DNA of 64,000 bases, taken from contig JAPYXD010000742.1 of assembly GCA_030998225.1 (NCBI GenBank), positions 4,216,001-4,280,000 of the forward strand, in the 5' to 3' direction. Numbering within the stretch: the first letter of the stretch is position 1; every line of letters starts with the position of its first letter. The notes below the pieces were generated by a model. The model ran no database searches. It had not been told where the DNA came from and saw nothing but the letters and a program-made list of their open reading frames with translations. The position numbers were made by a program, and so were the translations under genes. This DNA comes from Diplolepis rosae (Eukaryota; Arthropoda; Insecta; Hymenoptera; Diplolepididae). This document shows positions 1 through 11,540 of this stretch, one piece after another.

Positions 1-2
1 TG

Positions 3-618
3 AAAAGTGTTTATCGCGCGCTCAGGCAAATTTATGGTGTACATAATCGTCCTACCGAGCGCATTATTCGGCATACCACCGGCAAACTCGAGAATAATTT
101 AACATTATTGGATGATACTCGACCGATTAGACCACGTACAGCCCGAACTGTAGAGAATATTGCGGCTGTAAATGAGAGTTTTGCCAAAGACCCAGAAGAA
201 TCGATTCGGCGCCTATCTCAACAACATGGCCTATTTTATGGCACTACTGGGGCGAGGTTTGATGCCGGAAATTGAAGCCCGTAATCTCCAAGATATTTGG
301 TTCCAACAAGACGGCGCTACATGTCATACAGCCCGTGAAACAATGGATTCAGTGCGTAGTCGTTTCGGTGAGCAATTTATCTCTCGTCTCGGACGGGTGG
401 ATTGGCCTTCAAGATCGTGTGATATCACACCTTTGGACTTTTATTTGTGGGGGTATGTAAAGTCTAAATGTTTTGTGGATAAACCAGCTACTATTGAAGG
501 ATTGGAAGCCAACATTACTGAAGTTATTAGCGAGATACCGACCGAAGTCCTCGAGCGAGTCATTCAAAATTGGTGTTTATGGATGGACGAATTAACATTT
601 GTAAGGGGTTATCTTTAA
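3..618 (+). pseudogene. DDE transposase, Tc/mariner-type, internally deleted
   Basis: A cut-and-paste transposase remnant that enters the window from the left. The first 220 bases, in frame 3, read as a helix-turn-helix DNA-binding region (VYRALRQIYGVHNRPTERII). The reading then shifts to frame 1, where a 148-residue open frame carries the catalytic C-terminal half: WFQQDGATCHTARE holds the second catalytic aspartate, and RSCDITPLDFYLWGYVKSK is the following block seen in the DDE_3 type of transposase common in ant and wasp genomes. The stretch between the DNA-binding region and the second Asp, including the first catalytic Asp, is missing, and the frame changes at the junction near 220-260. 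The protein cannot be active. Stop codon at 616-618. Seen: motifs and frame change. Known: the DDE fold of the family. Inferred: loss by internal deletion. Confidence 0.8.
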
Positions 619-1514
619 AAAATAAATGTCGTGAATGGTTCTACACAAAAATAAAAAAGATTGCCCTATCAATTTGAATTTTCGTTGTTTTATTTCAATT
701 TAAAATCCTATACCTCTAAATTGATTACCCTTCATATATATTTTTAAATAATTAAACCTCTTATCTATAATTTTATATTGAAGTACACTGAAAAAACAGT
801 ATAGCTACACTGATATAAAGGAATGGCTGTTACAACGATATTTATGATTAATTTAACCTTACCTTATTGCTGGCATAGATACAGCAATATGAGATTTGTA
901 TTTTACCCATCCGATTATAACTGAATAAATATGAACGAATCAACCATATTATTGGTTGCTATGGAAAAATGTATTGTTCGCCTTCCCATATTATATTTCT
1001 GATTCGACCAGTTTCACTTACAATATTTTGATTTCTGTATTCAACATCCTGCGTTGTTAAGAGAGACATATTATTTTATAAACACAATTATAAATTCCCA
1101 ACCTACAACCGAATGGCTAAAACTCCCGAACCATTTCTATCAGTGTAAGAGAACTATATTTTGGTCCTCAGAACCAGAAAATATTGCTATCAGACCAATG
1201 CTACGATATGGTCCTCAGAAGTATACGAGTATAGGTGAGACAGCTATACAAATTCGTTGATATGACAATATCATGTATAGCGATCGTAAACAAAATATTA
1301 TGCCATCGGTATCGCTCTTGTGAATTTTTGCGTGTGATAAAACAATACGCGATACGCAAAAATGATCTTTTAAAGAAAAAAAATGCTCCAAACAAATCGA
1401 CAAACGCTTCGAAAAAACGCCTCGAAAAAATGACACTTCTTTCTCATTTCGAGGTTAGAGTCGCGTGCATGCGAAGCAATATATAGGTCGTGCGGCAAAC
1501 CAGTATAGTTGTTT
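619..1514. other. AT-rich spacer, no gene seen
   Basis: The first 100 bases are probably the 3' untranslated end of the transposon before it. The rest is AT-rich with only short chance open frames. It ends where GC content rises sharply at the start of the LINE remnant. Confidence 0.5.
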
Positions 1515-2365
1515 TCTGGAAATCCAGAAAAGGCTGGAATCCTAACCCGCTTCAAAAGGATGGGTATCTTTCGGAGACCGCGTTCCACGTCTCTGGGAGA
1601 TACCCCGAAGAAGCTGACAAAGGGGCAGAAGAGACTTCTCCCCCCGAGGAGCGAGTCCCAAAGAAAGGGAAGGGCAACACATCGCCCTCTTACGCCACGG
1701 CCACCAGAGGCCAAACCCCACAACAGGATGGGGAATGGCAGCTGGTGGAAAAAAAGAATAAGAAAAAGAAGAAAAATAAATAGAATAAGGGGTGAGAAGT
1801 CCTGAAGAAGGGGGGTGACGTCTCGGCCTTCGAAAAGGTGCTAGATAAGGCGATCGGGCAGAGAGCGGCGGTTAAGTCTTTGTTCTCGAAAAGGCCCGTT
1901 GAAGTTAGGGACCTCGACGAGACCATCACAAGGGAAGTGGTTATGACCGCGCTCTGTATCGCGCTGGGCAAGCCAGACCCCGGGGACCAGTACAGGCTGT
2001 ATAAGCGCTTCAGGGGTGTACAGACTGTAGTGGTCTGTTTAACCGAGGCGGACGCTCGAAGCTTGCTCGGGCTCGGTAAGCTGAGGGTGGGATGGGTGAA
2101 CTGCCGCATCCGGGAGCATGTCGAGGTTGCCCGGTGCTTCAGGTGCCAGGGTTATGGCCGTGTGTTGCGCGGCTGCACGCTTCCAGGCAGGAAGGACGCG
2201 TGCTGGAGGTGTGGGGGCGCGTCGCACGTGGCCAAGGAGTGAGAGGTTCCGCCTAGGTGCCTGACATGCGCTGATAGGGGCAAAAAAGATGCCACCCATG
2301 CTTCGGGGAGCGGCTCTTGCCCAATATTTAGGGCGGAGCTCCGGAGGTTGAGGGGTGGAAAGTGA
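1515..2365 (+). pseudogene. ORF1 (Gag-like, zinc-knuckle) remnant of R1-clade LINE
   Basis: ORF1 of this clade encodes an RNA-binding, Gag-like protein that packages element RNA. Visible are the basic, lysine-rich stretch after SYATATRGQTPQQDGEWQLV, then a frame change and a deletion. A 134-residue frame from 1838 follows, with RTREHVEVARCFRC-type sequence: CFRCQGYGRVLRGC is an altered first CCHC knuckle (its His is replaced by Arg) and CWRCGGASHVAKE starts the second. A TGA at 2240-2242 interrupts the second knuckle. The frame then resumes through the third Cys/His cluster and ends at the TGA at 2363-2365, just ahead of ORF2. At least one frameshift, one deletion and one stop are present. 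Confidence 0.8.
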
Positions 2366-4943
2366 AGTTTCTACAGCTCAACCTCGGGAGAGGGAACGAA
2401 GCCCAGAACCTTCTGATGCAGACTGCCAAGGAGAGGGGGGCCGATGTGTTGCTTATTAGTGAGCAACACAAATGGTCCGAAAACTCTGCTTGGTACGAGG
2501 ATGCATAACGCAGGGCTGGGATCCTTGTTTGTAGCCCTGATTTGAGCATCGGGGATTTTCTGGAGACCGACGCGGGGTTCGTTTGGGAGCCTCAAAGAGG
2601 CTAATGGGCTGTCCCTTATTGCGGGCGACTTCAATAGTAAGTCGCCCGAGTTGGGCGAAGCCCGTCTGGACAGGAGGGGGATCTTGGTTACCGAGATGGC
2701 CGCAAGGAATGACCTGATTGTATTAAATCAGGGCTGGGATTTTACGTTCAGAAGAGGAGCGGGGGGGTCGATTATCGACCTCACGTTTGCCGCGCCCCGT
2801 TTTGCCTCAAGGATAGTCGACTGGTGCGTCCTCCAATGCACCACCAGTGCATTAAGTTTAGCATCCGTGAACGGAGTCACCCAGTGAATTCGGGAAGGGT
2901 CGGCAAAGGAAGAAGCCCCTCCTGGAACACAAGACGACTCAGCAAAGACAAGCTACAGAAACATCTTGTGGAAACCAGGCTCATAGATGACCTTGGTTGG
3001 GCTAAGTCTGCTGGGTCGTTGGAGGATACTGTGCGGGCGGCGAGGCGGAAAGTGGTCGCAGCATGTCACCACTAAGAGATTGGTGACTAGAAGAAAGACC
3101 CTGGGCCTGGATAATCTCGATCGAGTCAAGTACATCGTGCGAAGCTTGTTTCCGCATGTAGAGCCGTTCCAAAGACAGGACCGAAGCTCCTGCGTAGTCT
3201 GGCGCGAGGAACTCTTCACTCTCAAAGAACTAAAGAGAGCGGGTGGAAGGCTCAAGGCAAACACAGCGCCGGGGATCGACGGGTTGCCGAACGATATCCT
3301 CAAAGAGGTGATCGGGGCATACCTGGAGATCCTCCTAGAAGTCTTTAACTCCTGTCTTCGGGAGGGGAGATTCTTCGCAGACTGGAAGAAGCAGAGGGGA
3401 TGCGTCGTCGTATTGACCAATATGTCTGTCGGATACGATGGGGAAACTTCTGGAGGAAATGATCCTACAAAGACTACAGGGTCACATGGTTCGCGAGAAT
3501 GGTCTCTCGGAAAACCAGTTCGGCTTTCAGAAAGGCAGGTCCACAGTTGACGCCATCCAGGCAGTGGTGGACATCGCCACTAAAGCAAGAAGAGGAACTG
3601 GCAAGCGTAAGGGATTCTGCGCGTTGATCAGCATTGACATACGCAATGCGTTTAAATACCGCGAGATGGAACATCTGCATTGAGGCGATGGTGCGGAAAA
3701 AAGTTCCAGACTGCATGTTGCGAATGATAGATGACTATCTGAGCGACAGGTGGGTGATAAACGAGGGCGACAAATGGACTCTCTAGGAAGAGATAACATG
3801 TGGCGCCCCTCAAGGGTCGCGGGTGGGTCCACTCGTTTGGAACGTCATGTACGACGATTTCCAGCGCATGGACCTGCCTGCTGGAACGAGCATCATCAGC
3901 TTCGCGGATGACGCACTTGTCGTGTGCGCTGCTGACAACGTCGGATAGAGGCCTGAAAATGGCCCCTGAGAAGAACGAGGCTTTGCTGGTCACAGACAGG
4001 AGATCCTTCCAATATCCGAAGATCGCTCTCGGGGAAGATGAAATCGAGTGGAAAAAGAGCATTACGTATCTGGGAGTGCAGTTGGATCGAAGGCTTAGCT
4101 TCGGCGAACACCTGCAGATCGCGACTGCCAAAGCCATCCAATGTAGGGCCGCCCTGACTCGGCTCATGCCCAACATTGGTGGACCCAGGGAAGCTAAGAG
4201 AAGGCTGGAGGCGAGCGTGGTAAATTCGAAGCTGCTTTATGCAGCTCCGATCTGGACAAGTACCCTTAACAACCATGCTATCCTGAGAAAGCTGTTCTCG
4301 GCACAGAGAGGTATGGTAATGAGAATTGTTTCAGCATACCGAACTGTGTCGACGAGTGCTGTGCTGGTCCTGGCGAGCGTCCCGCCAATTGATTTATTGG
4401 CGGAAGAAAGGAAAGAGACCTTTCAGCTCCGTATGGAGCTCACCTGCTTAACCAACCTGCAGGAAATCGCTCACGCGAAGGAGACCATCCGCAAGGATAG
4501 CAGGCGCAGACTCGTCGAGAAATGGCAGACGAGATGGCATGGTGACCAATCCGGGAGATGGACACACCGTCTAATCCCGGAGCTCACCACCTGGCAGGAT
4601 AGAAAGCACGGTCAAGTTGGCTTTTACCTGGCGCAAGCACTCAGGACATGGCTGCTTAAATGCGTACCTGAAGCGCTTCAAGAAAAGAGACGACGAGTCG
4701 TGTAGCTACTGCGGATCCTTTGTGGAAAATGCAGAGCACACACTCATTGTCTGTGCCAGGTGGGGCGTAGCAAGAGAGGCTGTCGGTCGGGAAGTGGGCG
4801 CACAACTCACACCTGACACGATGGTGTCTCTCATGCTCCAGTCTGAACGGAAATGGATGCTTATCGAGTCATTCGCCACCCTGGTGATGATGACGAGAGA
4901 GCTCGATGGGCGTGCAGAGCGCGGCAACAACGGGGGCCAGTAG
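2366..4943 (+). pseudogene. ORF2 (endonuclease-reverse transcriptase) remnant, R1 clade
   Basis: In an intact element ORF2 nicks the target with an APE-like endonuclease and copies element RNA at the nick. Here the endonuclease start (KFLQLNLGRGNEAQNLLMQT) is clear. A TAA follows at the position of DASRR in copy B, then a deletion of roughly 80 bases. Next come the DFNSKSPELGEARLDRRG block and GGSIIDLTFAAPR. A larger deletion near 3070 removes the linker before the polymerase. Reverse transcriptase blocks NTAPGIDGLPNDILKEV and the catalytic FADD (about 3901-3912) are readable but lie in several frames. The C-terminal cysteine-histidine motif (CSYCGSFVENAEHTLIVC) is kept. Compared with copy B it has lost several hundred bases. 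Confidence 0.85.
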
Positions 4944-5223
4944 AAATCGCATCGGGGCCTGCACCCGCGGTCTTGCGTCTTCGGCGGACGTGACTGTCCG
5001 TGTCGTTCAGGGGAGGAATCGCTTTATTCCTCCCCTGGCCGGCGCGGCTAGTCAGTCTGCCTAACGGGCGTGTGGCCGCGGATGGAATCCCGGACGAACG
5101 GATGACGGGTGAGTCGTACGCGACTTTAAGCTGGAACCAACCCCCGTGAAGTTTAAAGCCGAAAGGCGGTTCCGCGGGCGGTGCATTAGTTCGGGAGGGG
5201 AGTTTTTTTGGTTTTAACAGGTA
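4944..5223 (+). other. 3' untranslated region of R1-clade LINE copy A
   Basis: GC-rich and non-coding. It matches the reverse complement of 58324-58603 over most of its length. It contains a strong hairpin, AGGGGAGGAATCG / CGATT..CCTCCCCT, around 5009-5036. The 3' UTR is where R1-clade reverse transcriptase usually recognises its RNA. Confidence 0.75.
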
Positions 5224-7164
5224 TGCCTAGACCCGTCCTAGGAGAGTCCTGTATAACGTCTATAAAATATTTCGCCATTTTTCCTCCTCACAAAAAAAAA
5301 CAATTTAAAAAAATTTTAATAATAAAATGATTTCCATGCCTGTATAAATGAAGGGTTTGATTATAAAATAAAATAAATTGTATCTAAATTTGCATAAGAA
5401 ATAACATCATGAGATTTCCCTGACATTATGTAAAATTGAAAAATATATCTTTTAGATGAAATACTTTGGAAAAGTTTTCAGAATAGTTATAATCCTTCGC
5501 ATGACTACTTCAATATAAAAGTTTACACAAGAGGTTTAATTATTTTTAAATATATATATAAACTATATATCTAATGTTGCGTACGAAATTACACCTTGAG
5601 ATTTCTTCAGTATAAAGCAAAATTGACAGATATTATAATAATAAAATACTTTCAAAAAGCTTTTAAACTACGTAACACTTTTTAAGAGCCTCTTTTTCAA
5701 TACATAATTGTAAATAAAAGGTTTGGTTATTGAAAAAATAAAAAACCGTATTTAATTTTGTGTTGAAAATTACACCTTAAATTCCTCTATCATAAAATAA
5801 AATTGATGAAAATGAGTAATTTTGTGTGCAAACTTAGATATAACTTAGTTACTTTTTTGATGATAGAAACCTTGTGTTCACACTTGTATATTCAAGTAGA
5901 CATGTGAAAGACGTTAGATATTATTTTTAAAAAATGTTCAAAGTATTTTATTCCAAAGAAATATTTCACAATTTTACTAGGTGTCGGAGTAATCTCAAGA
6001 AGTATATTTATATTCAAAAAAACTTTCCAAAGTATTTTATTCGAACCTATTATTTCTTAAATTTGAATCTCATGATTCATCTTATCTTGATATGAATTAT
6101 CGTCCATATAATTTTTCAATTCCAAATAATTTATTTACAAGCCTAAAAAATATATAAATCGATATTTTGTTTTGAGACTTTAAACACTTATTGAACCATA
6201 CATTTTACTTAAAAATTATTTCTCAAGTGTTTAAATCATCTTAAAATTCAAAAAAATCTTTCAGATATTCATTTTAGGTAAGTGTTTATCAAAATATCAC
6301 AAAAAAGAAAGCTAATATCTTAAACTATATAGTTTTTTATTTTAAATCTGTCGTCTGCTTCGCGCCTCTTTCACACGAAGTCGAGATGAACATAATTCTC
6401 GATCTTAGCATAACAACCGCCAGAATGAAATTGAAGCTAGAAAGTGGGGACACACCGACACGCCGCGTTTGGTTGTTTGAGGATCCACACAGTTCAGTGG
6501 TAGGGGCCGTTTACGTCCACGTTCTGCACACACTGCCTTAGCTCCTCTATTCCACTCTTACCAAAGGGGGCTGCCCCCTTCCCTCCTGCTACAAAAATCT
6601 TTCCCTCTCATCAAACTCGAAAATGTATTCCCAAAAACTTGCACCTCAATGTACTCTCTAAGTGTCACATTTTAGATAGATACAGTTTGTCATTCGGTAG
6701 AACAACAAGCTCCGAATTCCACTTCGCAAATTAACACTTATCAGAATTGTTAAATTTCGCATCGTCTACTTTTCTACCGCACTTGTTTCTCAGTCTTTAT
6801 TCACCACACTCTTGTAATTAATTACCTGTCCATTTTACTTTAAATATACAGAATCGCAGGATTAAAAGTTGTGTTTGTGCAATGTGAAAAATTTGTCTCA
6901 TTTGTCATGAAGGTTTGAGAGGGTATTTCTATGTAATTTCACGTGCTGAATATGAAAAAAATTCCCGCAGACACCCTTGACCTTGAAAATCGCCAATTCA
7001 AGGTCAAATTTTATTTTAATATAAGCCAAGTTTTTAGAAGGTTTTCGTATGTAGTTTGATGCGCTGAATACCCGACTTTACCTTTCGCTTATGCAAAAAA
7101 TGAAATTTGACCTTGACTGTAGATTATCAAGGTCAAGGATACCTCGGTGATTTTTTTCAGTATT
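5224..7164. repeat. AT-rich spacer with a diverged hAT-like terminal region
   Basis: No gene is visible. From about 6120 to 6530 the sequence is recognisably related to 14960-15300 and 33915-34150, the right-hand subterminal region of the large TIR element family, including the AGTGGGGACACAC-type block, but strongly diverged and without a recognisable CTCATCTCTG end. The part before it is AT-rich. Confidence 0.45.
6978..7145. repeat. Four TCAAGGTCA half-sites in two divergent pairs
   Basis: The nonamer TCAAGGTCA occurs at 6998-7006 and 7137-7145 on the plus strand and at 6978-6986 and 7108-7116 on the minus strand. This is the extended half-site known for monomeric nuclear receptors of the FTZ-F1 and ERR type. 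The repeats sit just outside the hAT-like copy. Whether any receptor binds here is unknown. Confidence 0.4.
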
Positions 7165-8099
7165 TTTTTAGTTAGAAAATCCAGAAATGATTTACCATCA
7201 GAATTTCTTTAGAGGGGCAGCGGCGCGCGCTGCCCTTGTTTCTTCCTCGTCGCTCTTGCACGTGAGAACGGCTCGTCCCACTTGTCCTTATTCTCCTCGC
7301 TTCCTCCATGCAATGCTATTTTTAGATTTCACGCTTTCGGTTATCGAGTCGGAATTGAGAATTGTGTATTTCTGTCGAAACCGTGCAAAAGAGGCGCGAA
7401 GCAGACGACAATTTCAAATTTACGAAATATGTTATTTAAGAAACAACACTTTTTTCCGATATTTTGGAAAAAATATGAATAAAATAAAAATCTGAAATAT
7501 CGTGTGAAATTTTATAAGCATTTGAACACTTCAAAAATAAACTTTCAGTAAAATTTGATGCCAATAAATGTTCCAAATTTGAATCAATATATATTTTCCT
7601 ATTCAAATTTCCATACTTCTTATCAATTTTGTACATTTAAAAACTTTTTAGTTAGAGAGATATTTTCTATTAAGAAGAGTGAACATAAAATTCAAGTTTA
7701 AAATTGACATTCTCAGTTTTATGTTAGAAATATTTTCATCTCACATTTTTGTAGCCTAAGCACAGACTTTTCATTAAAAAAATGAAATGGTCTATGGAAA
7801 GGAAAAATTTTCTAACAGATGTGGATAAATTAAAAAGCTAAAATATGTGTTCATTAATATCTTCATATAAATATGTAAATATTTACCGATATTAAATTTT
7901 ACATAAAAATTTTTGTCCGAAGTGTTTCAATATTTTGTAATTTTTAATTTGTCTGCTCTTCTGAAATCGGAGGACGATTTGAACAGTAAACAACAAATTT
8001 TCCAATGGAATTCAAGGTCAATAAATGCTTAAAGTTTTATATTAAAATTTTAATTACAAAATTTTGAAGCTTTGTAACTATAACATTTTTTGGAATTTA

Positions 8100-8118
8100 C
8101 ATCTTCTACATGACAATT

Positions 8119-8150
<32 letters not shown>
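8100..8150. repeat. (TA)n microsatellite
   Basis: A run of about 16 TA dinucleotides (8118-8150) inside the hAT-like repeat. The sister copy near 30165 has a shorter, interrupted run, so the tract has changed length since the copies split. Confidence 0.85.
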
Positions 8151-8153
<3 letters not shown>

Positions 8154-8754
8154 TACCATCGGAAATTACAGGTTGACCTGGAGTTTCAACTTTCGTTAAA
8201 GTGATTTATTTTATAGAAAGATATTACAAAAGAAATTTTAATTTAGATATATCTTTGAAGGAAATTAATAAGTATGTTACGTCAGAAACGTAACATTTCT
8301 CTTCTTAAAAGATTCCTCGTTTTATGTTAGGATCGAAAAGAATCCTCTCTAAGGGATGAGGAGAAGTCAGTGATTGAGAATGGTTATTGATATAAAGTAT
8401 GTTTATTGACAATCAAATTGAGAAACGAATTAAGCATCATGGAATTGGAAATCGAATTGAAATTTAGATGTACCTTTGTAATTACCCCGAGTGAAATTTG
8501 TCTGATGAATTATTGAGTCCAGTGGAGCGAAGGTGGTCAGTTGAGTCCTCGTTCAGATCGTTGAGATAGTACTTGCTTGATAGGAAATTCGTTGTTGAGA
8601 CGGTTGGGCTAGTCGATTCTTGATCCAAGTTTAGAGACAATTTTGGACGGTGATTCCCCTTCACTTTCTAATATCGTTGAACTCGGCGTCGAGTGGGAAT
8701 TCGTCTGAGTAGCGGTAAAATCTGATGAGGCTGGACTGAACTCTTAACGTAGAG

Positions 8755-9000
8755 ATAATGAAACTGGACTAGACTGAACTGAACTAGCCGTGTAGAGATG
8801 ATGGTACTGGACTAGACTGAACTGCACTCGCCGTGTAGAGATGATGGTACTGGACTTGACTCGCGTTGGTTACATTGTGAAAATCGGATGTCGACTGACT
8901 GACTGAACTCGCGTTGGTTACATTGTAGAAATCTGATGTTGACTGAACTGACTGAACTCGCGTTGGATACATTGTAGAAATCTGATGTTGACTGAACTGA
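8755..9000. repeat. Minisatellite inside solo LTR
   Basis: Two related blocks: about 58-bp units built on ACTGGACTAGACTGAACT and GCCGTGTAGAGATGATGGT, followed by about 60-bp units built on GACTGAACTCGCGTTGG and ACATTGTAGAAATCTGATG, roughly three copies. The short minus-strand open frame across it (8784-8972) is a by-product of the repetition. Confidence 0.7.
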
Positions 9001-9034
9001 TCTCTATTAGAACTTTCGCTTTTTATAGAACTTT

Positions 9035-9545
9035 TTCAAGGTTGCCCATGGTGGGAGCAAAACAAGGTGTACCGCCTTTTCCATATTTGGTACTAAGATC
9101 GGATGAGTTGCCTTCTCTGATGACTCGTGCTCCAATGAAATTCATTGCCTAAGACTAATGTCGCAGACTATTTTATCTGTTATTCGGTTCTAACGAAAGG
9201 TCAACTGCTGTGGAAATAAAAACAAGGTGTATCATCTTTTCCATATTTGGTATTTTAAGATCGGATGAGTTGCCTTCTCTAATCACTTATGCTTCGATAA
9301 AATTTATTACCTGGCATTAGTGTCATAGTCAAATATATCAAGTCTATTTTATCTGTTATTCGATTCTAACGAAAAGGTCAACTACTGTGGAAGTAAAAAC
9401 AAGGTGTACGATCTTTTCCATATTTTGTTGTTTAAAGTCGAATGAGTTGCCTTTACCGATGAGTCACGTTCCGATGAAATTTATTACTTGGCGTTAATGT
9501 CACAGCCAAATATATCTATTTAGATTTGCCTTTCGATTTTAACGA
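9035..9545. repeat. Three tandem units of about 185 bp inside solo LTR
   Basis: Each unit carries AACAAGGTGTA, CTTTTCCATATTT and ATGAGTTGCCTT blocks and ends with TTCTAACGAAAGGTCAACT or close variants. Units begin near 9040, 9210 and 9395. The last is partial and most diverged. Confidence 0.75.
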
Positions 9546-9959
9546 TCTTCCTATTTCTTGTTAGATCTTGCTGTTGAGTCAATATAATCAAGGACGTGGT
9601 AATGTTGCCTTGATCTCTTCATTGGTTCCTTAATTTGTTTATTACTCTAGGTGGTAGAGTCGCGGGACGTGACAAGTATGTAAAAAATTAAAATTTTAAA
9701 AGATTTTTTTTATTATGTCTTCATAGTGATTTGTTAACCTAATTAAAATATTTTTAGAAAGTCTTTTCTGGATTCTGTATGCTGGGGTTGAACATGTTAC
9801 AAAAAGTCGTGTAATTTTAAAAATGTGTATCCCCATACCAATGAAATATTAAAGTGTGCTATTGGATAAAATATTAGATATAATATATTTTACTTTTGAA
9901 TAATCAGACCTTTTATTTATATTTATATATTGAAATTTTAATTTAAAATATGTTATGTA

Positions 9960-10589
9960 TTCTGAAGGTTTTTTCAAAAAATCAGCCTTAAAGAACACAT
10001 TCTTATCATGACACTTGTGCTTCGCGCTCGATTTTCTGTTTTCTGATTTTCTTACAAGATTGCAAAAAATCTATTTTCTTCCAAATATTTGAAAAAGGAA
10101 GAGAATTCATAGACTCTTTTTGAGGAAACGATTTTTTGTATTATCGCTTAATTTGTATCTCACATATTTTGGTTCAAAAATGGAATTTTTTATTTTCAAT
10201 AGTGTTTTTTTAAAACCAAAACATAAAATATACATCTTGTCAAAAAATGTCCTACCGACAATTTGTAGACCTCATTTAGGCAAATAATTTTCCATCTCAA
10301 CGTTTTTTTCGTATGTCACATATTTTGCTTAAATAATGGAATTTTTGAATTTTAATCGTATTTTTTAAAATTAAAATTAAAAATATACGTTTTATCAGAA
10401 ACTATATCTGATAATATTTGTATATATTATTGAAACGAACAATTTTCCATTCTTACGTTTTTTTCGTATTTCACATATTTCAGTTAAAAAATTGAATTTC
10501 GTACTTTCAATGGTATTTTTTTTTAATTAAAAAGAAAAATATACATATTATGAAAAAATGTTGTAGTTCAAACTTCTATAGATCTTTAT
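9960..10589. repeat. Retroposon-like repeat with imperfect 165-180 bp internal duplications
   Basis: The block from 9960 (CCTTAAAGAACACATTCTTATC) resembles 57490-57640. From 10100 to 10575 the sequence is about three diverged tandem units built on TTTTTCGTAT, CACATATTT and AAAAATATACAT. The same series continues after the Penelope-like insertion at 12718 and recurs uninterrupted at 33235-33600. No coding region. Confidence 0.55.
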
Positions 10590-10748
10590 ATCATATAGCT
10601 TTGGTTTCGTCGGTCTTGCGGTCAATAAAACAACATTCTATAAAATTTTTTTTCATTTCTCATTATTTTGACATAGGGTCAGATTCTTTTAATTTTCTTC
10701 GATTAAAATTTTCACTATGAAATATAAAAATACTCTAACAGAAAGCAA

Positions 10749-10789
10749 GGCAAACGTTTCGGCCACATATGGGGGCCCTCTTCAGTGCC
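10749..10789 (-). ncRNA. Hammerhead-ribozyme-like motif, unit A
   Basis: On the minus strand GGCA, then CTGAAGA, a GGCC...GGCC stem, GAAAC, GTT and TGCC follow in order. GGCA pairs with TGCC as stem I; CUGA-N-GA and GAAA are the conserved core; stem II is GGCC/GGCC with one extra G; stem III is only C-G plus A-U, with cleavage expected after GUU. This minimal stem III is typical of hammerheads in Penelope-like elements and retrozymes. Identical in sequence to the 11500-11540 motif. Confidence 0.5.
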
Positions 10790-11499
10790 ATAAATTCAAA
10801 GATTAATTCAAAATTTCTCTAAAACGGAATAATTAAAATAAGGATTATCATAAAATTGAAAAACTTATCTCATAGCTTGCAATTCAAAATGAAGTAGTCC
10901 AGTATGCAGCATCACGAATTGAAAAAATATTTAGAGTTCACTGTGAATAAAGAACAGGAAAACAAAAAAATTTTTTTGCACACGAACCGACCGCAATTTG
11001 AAAAAATTGTATTATTAAAGAACGATGCCAAATTGGTGTTTACATTTTTTTTAAACTTTTCGTGAAGACTTTGTTACCGGAGTCTCTCAGAGGATGATCT
11101 GAACTGTTTTCGAAACCGACTCAGCAAAGCCACATGTTTCGAGTCGGTTTCGAAAACAGTTCAGATCATTCTGTGAGAGACTCCGGTAACAAAGTCTTCA
11201 CGAAAAGTTTAAAAAAAATGTAAACCTTGTTCGCGTTTTGCCATTGATAACCAATTTGGCATCGTTCTTTAATAATAAAATTTTTTCAAATTGCGGTCGG
11301 TTCGTGTGCAAAAAATTTTTTATGATTTCCGGTTCTTTATTCACAGTGAACTCTAAACATTTTTTCAATTCGTGATGCTGCATACTGGACTACTTCATTT
11401 TGAATTGCAAGCTATGAGATAAGTTTTTCAATTTTATGATAATTCTTATTTTAATTATCTACGATTTACAAAAATTTTTGAATTATTCTTTGAATTTAT

Positions 11500-11540
11500 G
11501 GCACTGAAGAGGGCCCCCATATGTGGCCGAAACGTTTGCC
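11500..11540 (+). ncRNA. Hammerhead-ribozyme-like motif, unit B
   Basis: Same 41-nt motif as unit A, in the opposite orientation: stem I GGCA/TGCC, core CTGAAGA and GAAA, stem II GGCC/GGCC around CCCATATGT, minimal stem III ending in GTT. All core positions agree with the consensus, with A at the variable position 7. Activity would probably need a dimer because stem III is so short. Confidence 0.5.

Larger units (their letters stand above)
1515..5223 (+). mobile_element. R1-clade non-LTR retrotransposon, 5'-truncated copy A
   Basis: A GC-rich island in AT-rich DNA. It aligns by eye along most of its length with the fuller minus-strand copy at 58324-63885: ORF1 remnant, ORF2 remnant, then a 3' untranslated region of about 280 bp. 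It begins at roughly residue 55 of ORF1, so the 5' end is missing, as expected when target-primed reverse transcription stops early. Both copies end at the same 14-base string (GGTTTTAACAGGTA, here 5210-5223), and no poly(A) tail was seen. Several internal deletions and frameshifts make it clearly older or more decayed than the second copy. Confidence 0.85.
8275..9674. mobile_element. Solo LTR, 1.4 kb, with 4-bp target duplication AGTA
   Basis: It starts TGTTACGTCAG and ends CGGGACGTGACA, giving the TG...CA termini of an LTR with short inverted ends. AGTA is present directly before (8271-8274) and after (9675-9678). No gag or pol follows, so it is a solo LTR left by recombination between the two LTRs of one element. 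A 4-bp duplication fits Ty3/Gypsy elements. The first 195 bases recur at 30313-30505 in the sister hAT copy in the same context, so the LTR was inserted before those copies diverged. Its interior holds two tandem-repeat blocks. Confidence 0.7.

Noticed and set aside
11198..11383. 61-codon frame in the fold-back arm as a conserved protein
   Set aside because: A similar frame in the other arm follows from the inverted repeat. It lies antisense to the hammerhead-like motif and has no known domain.
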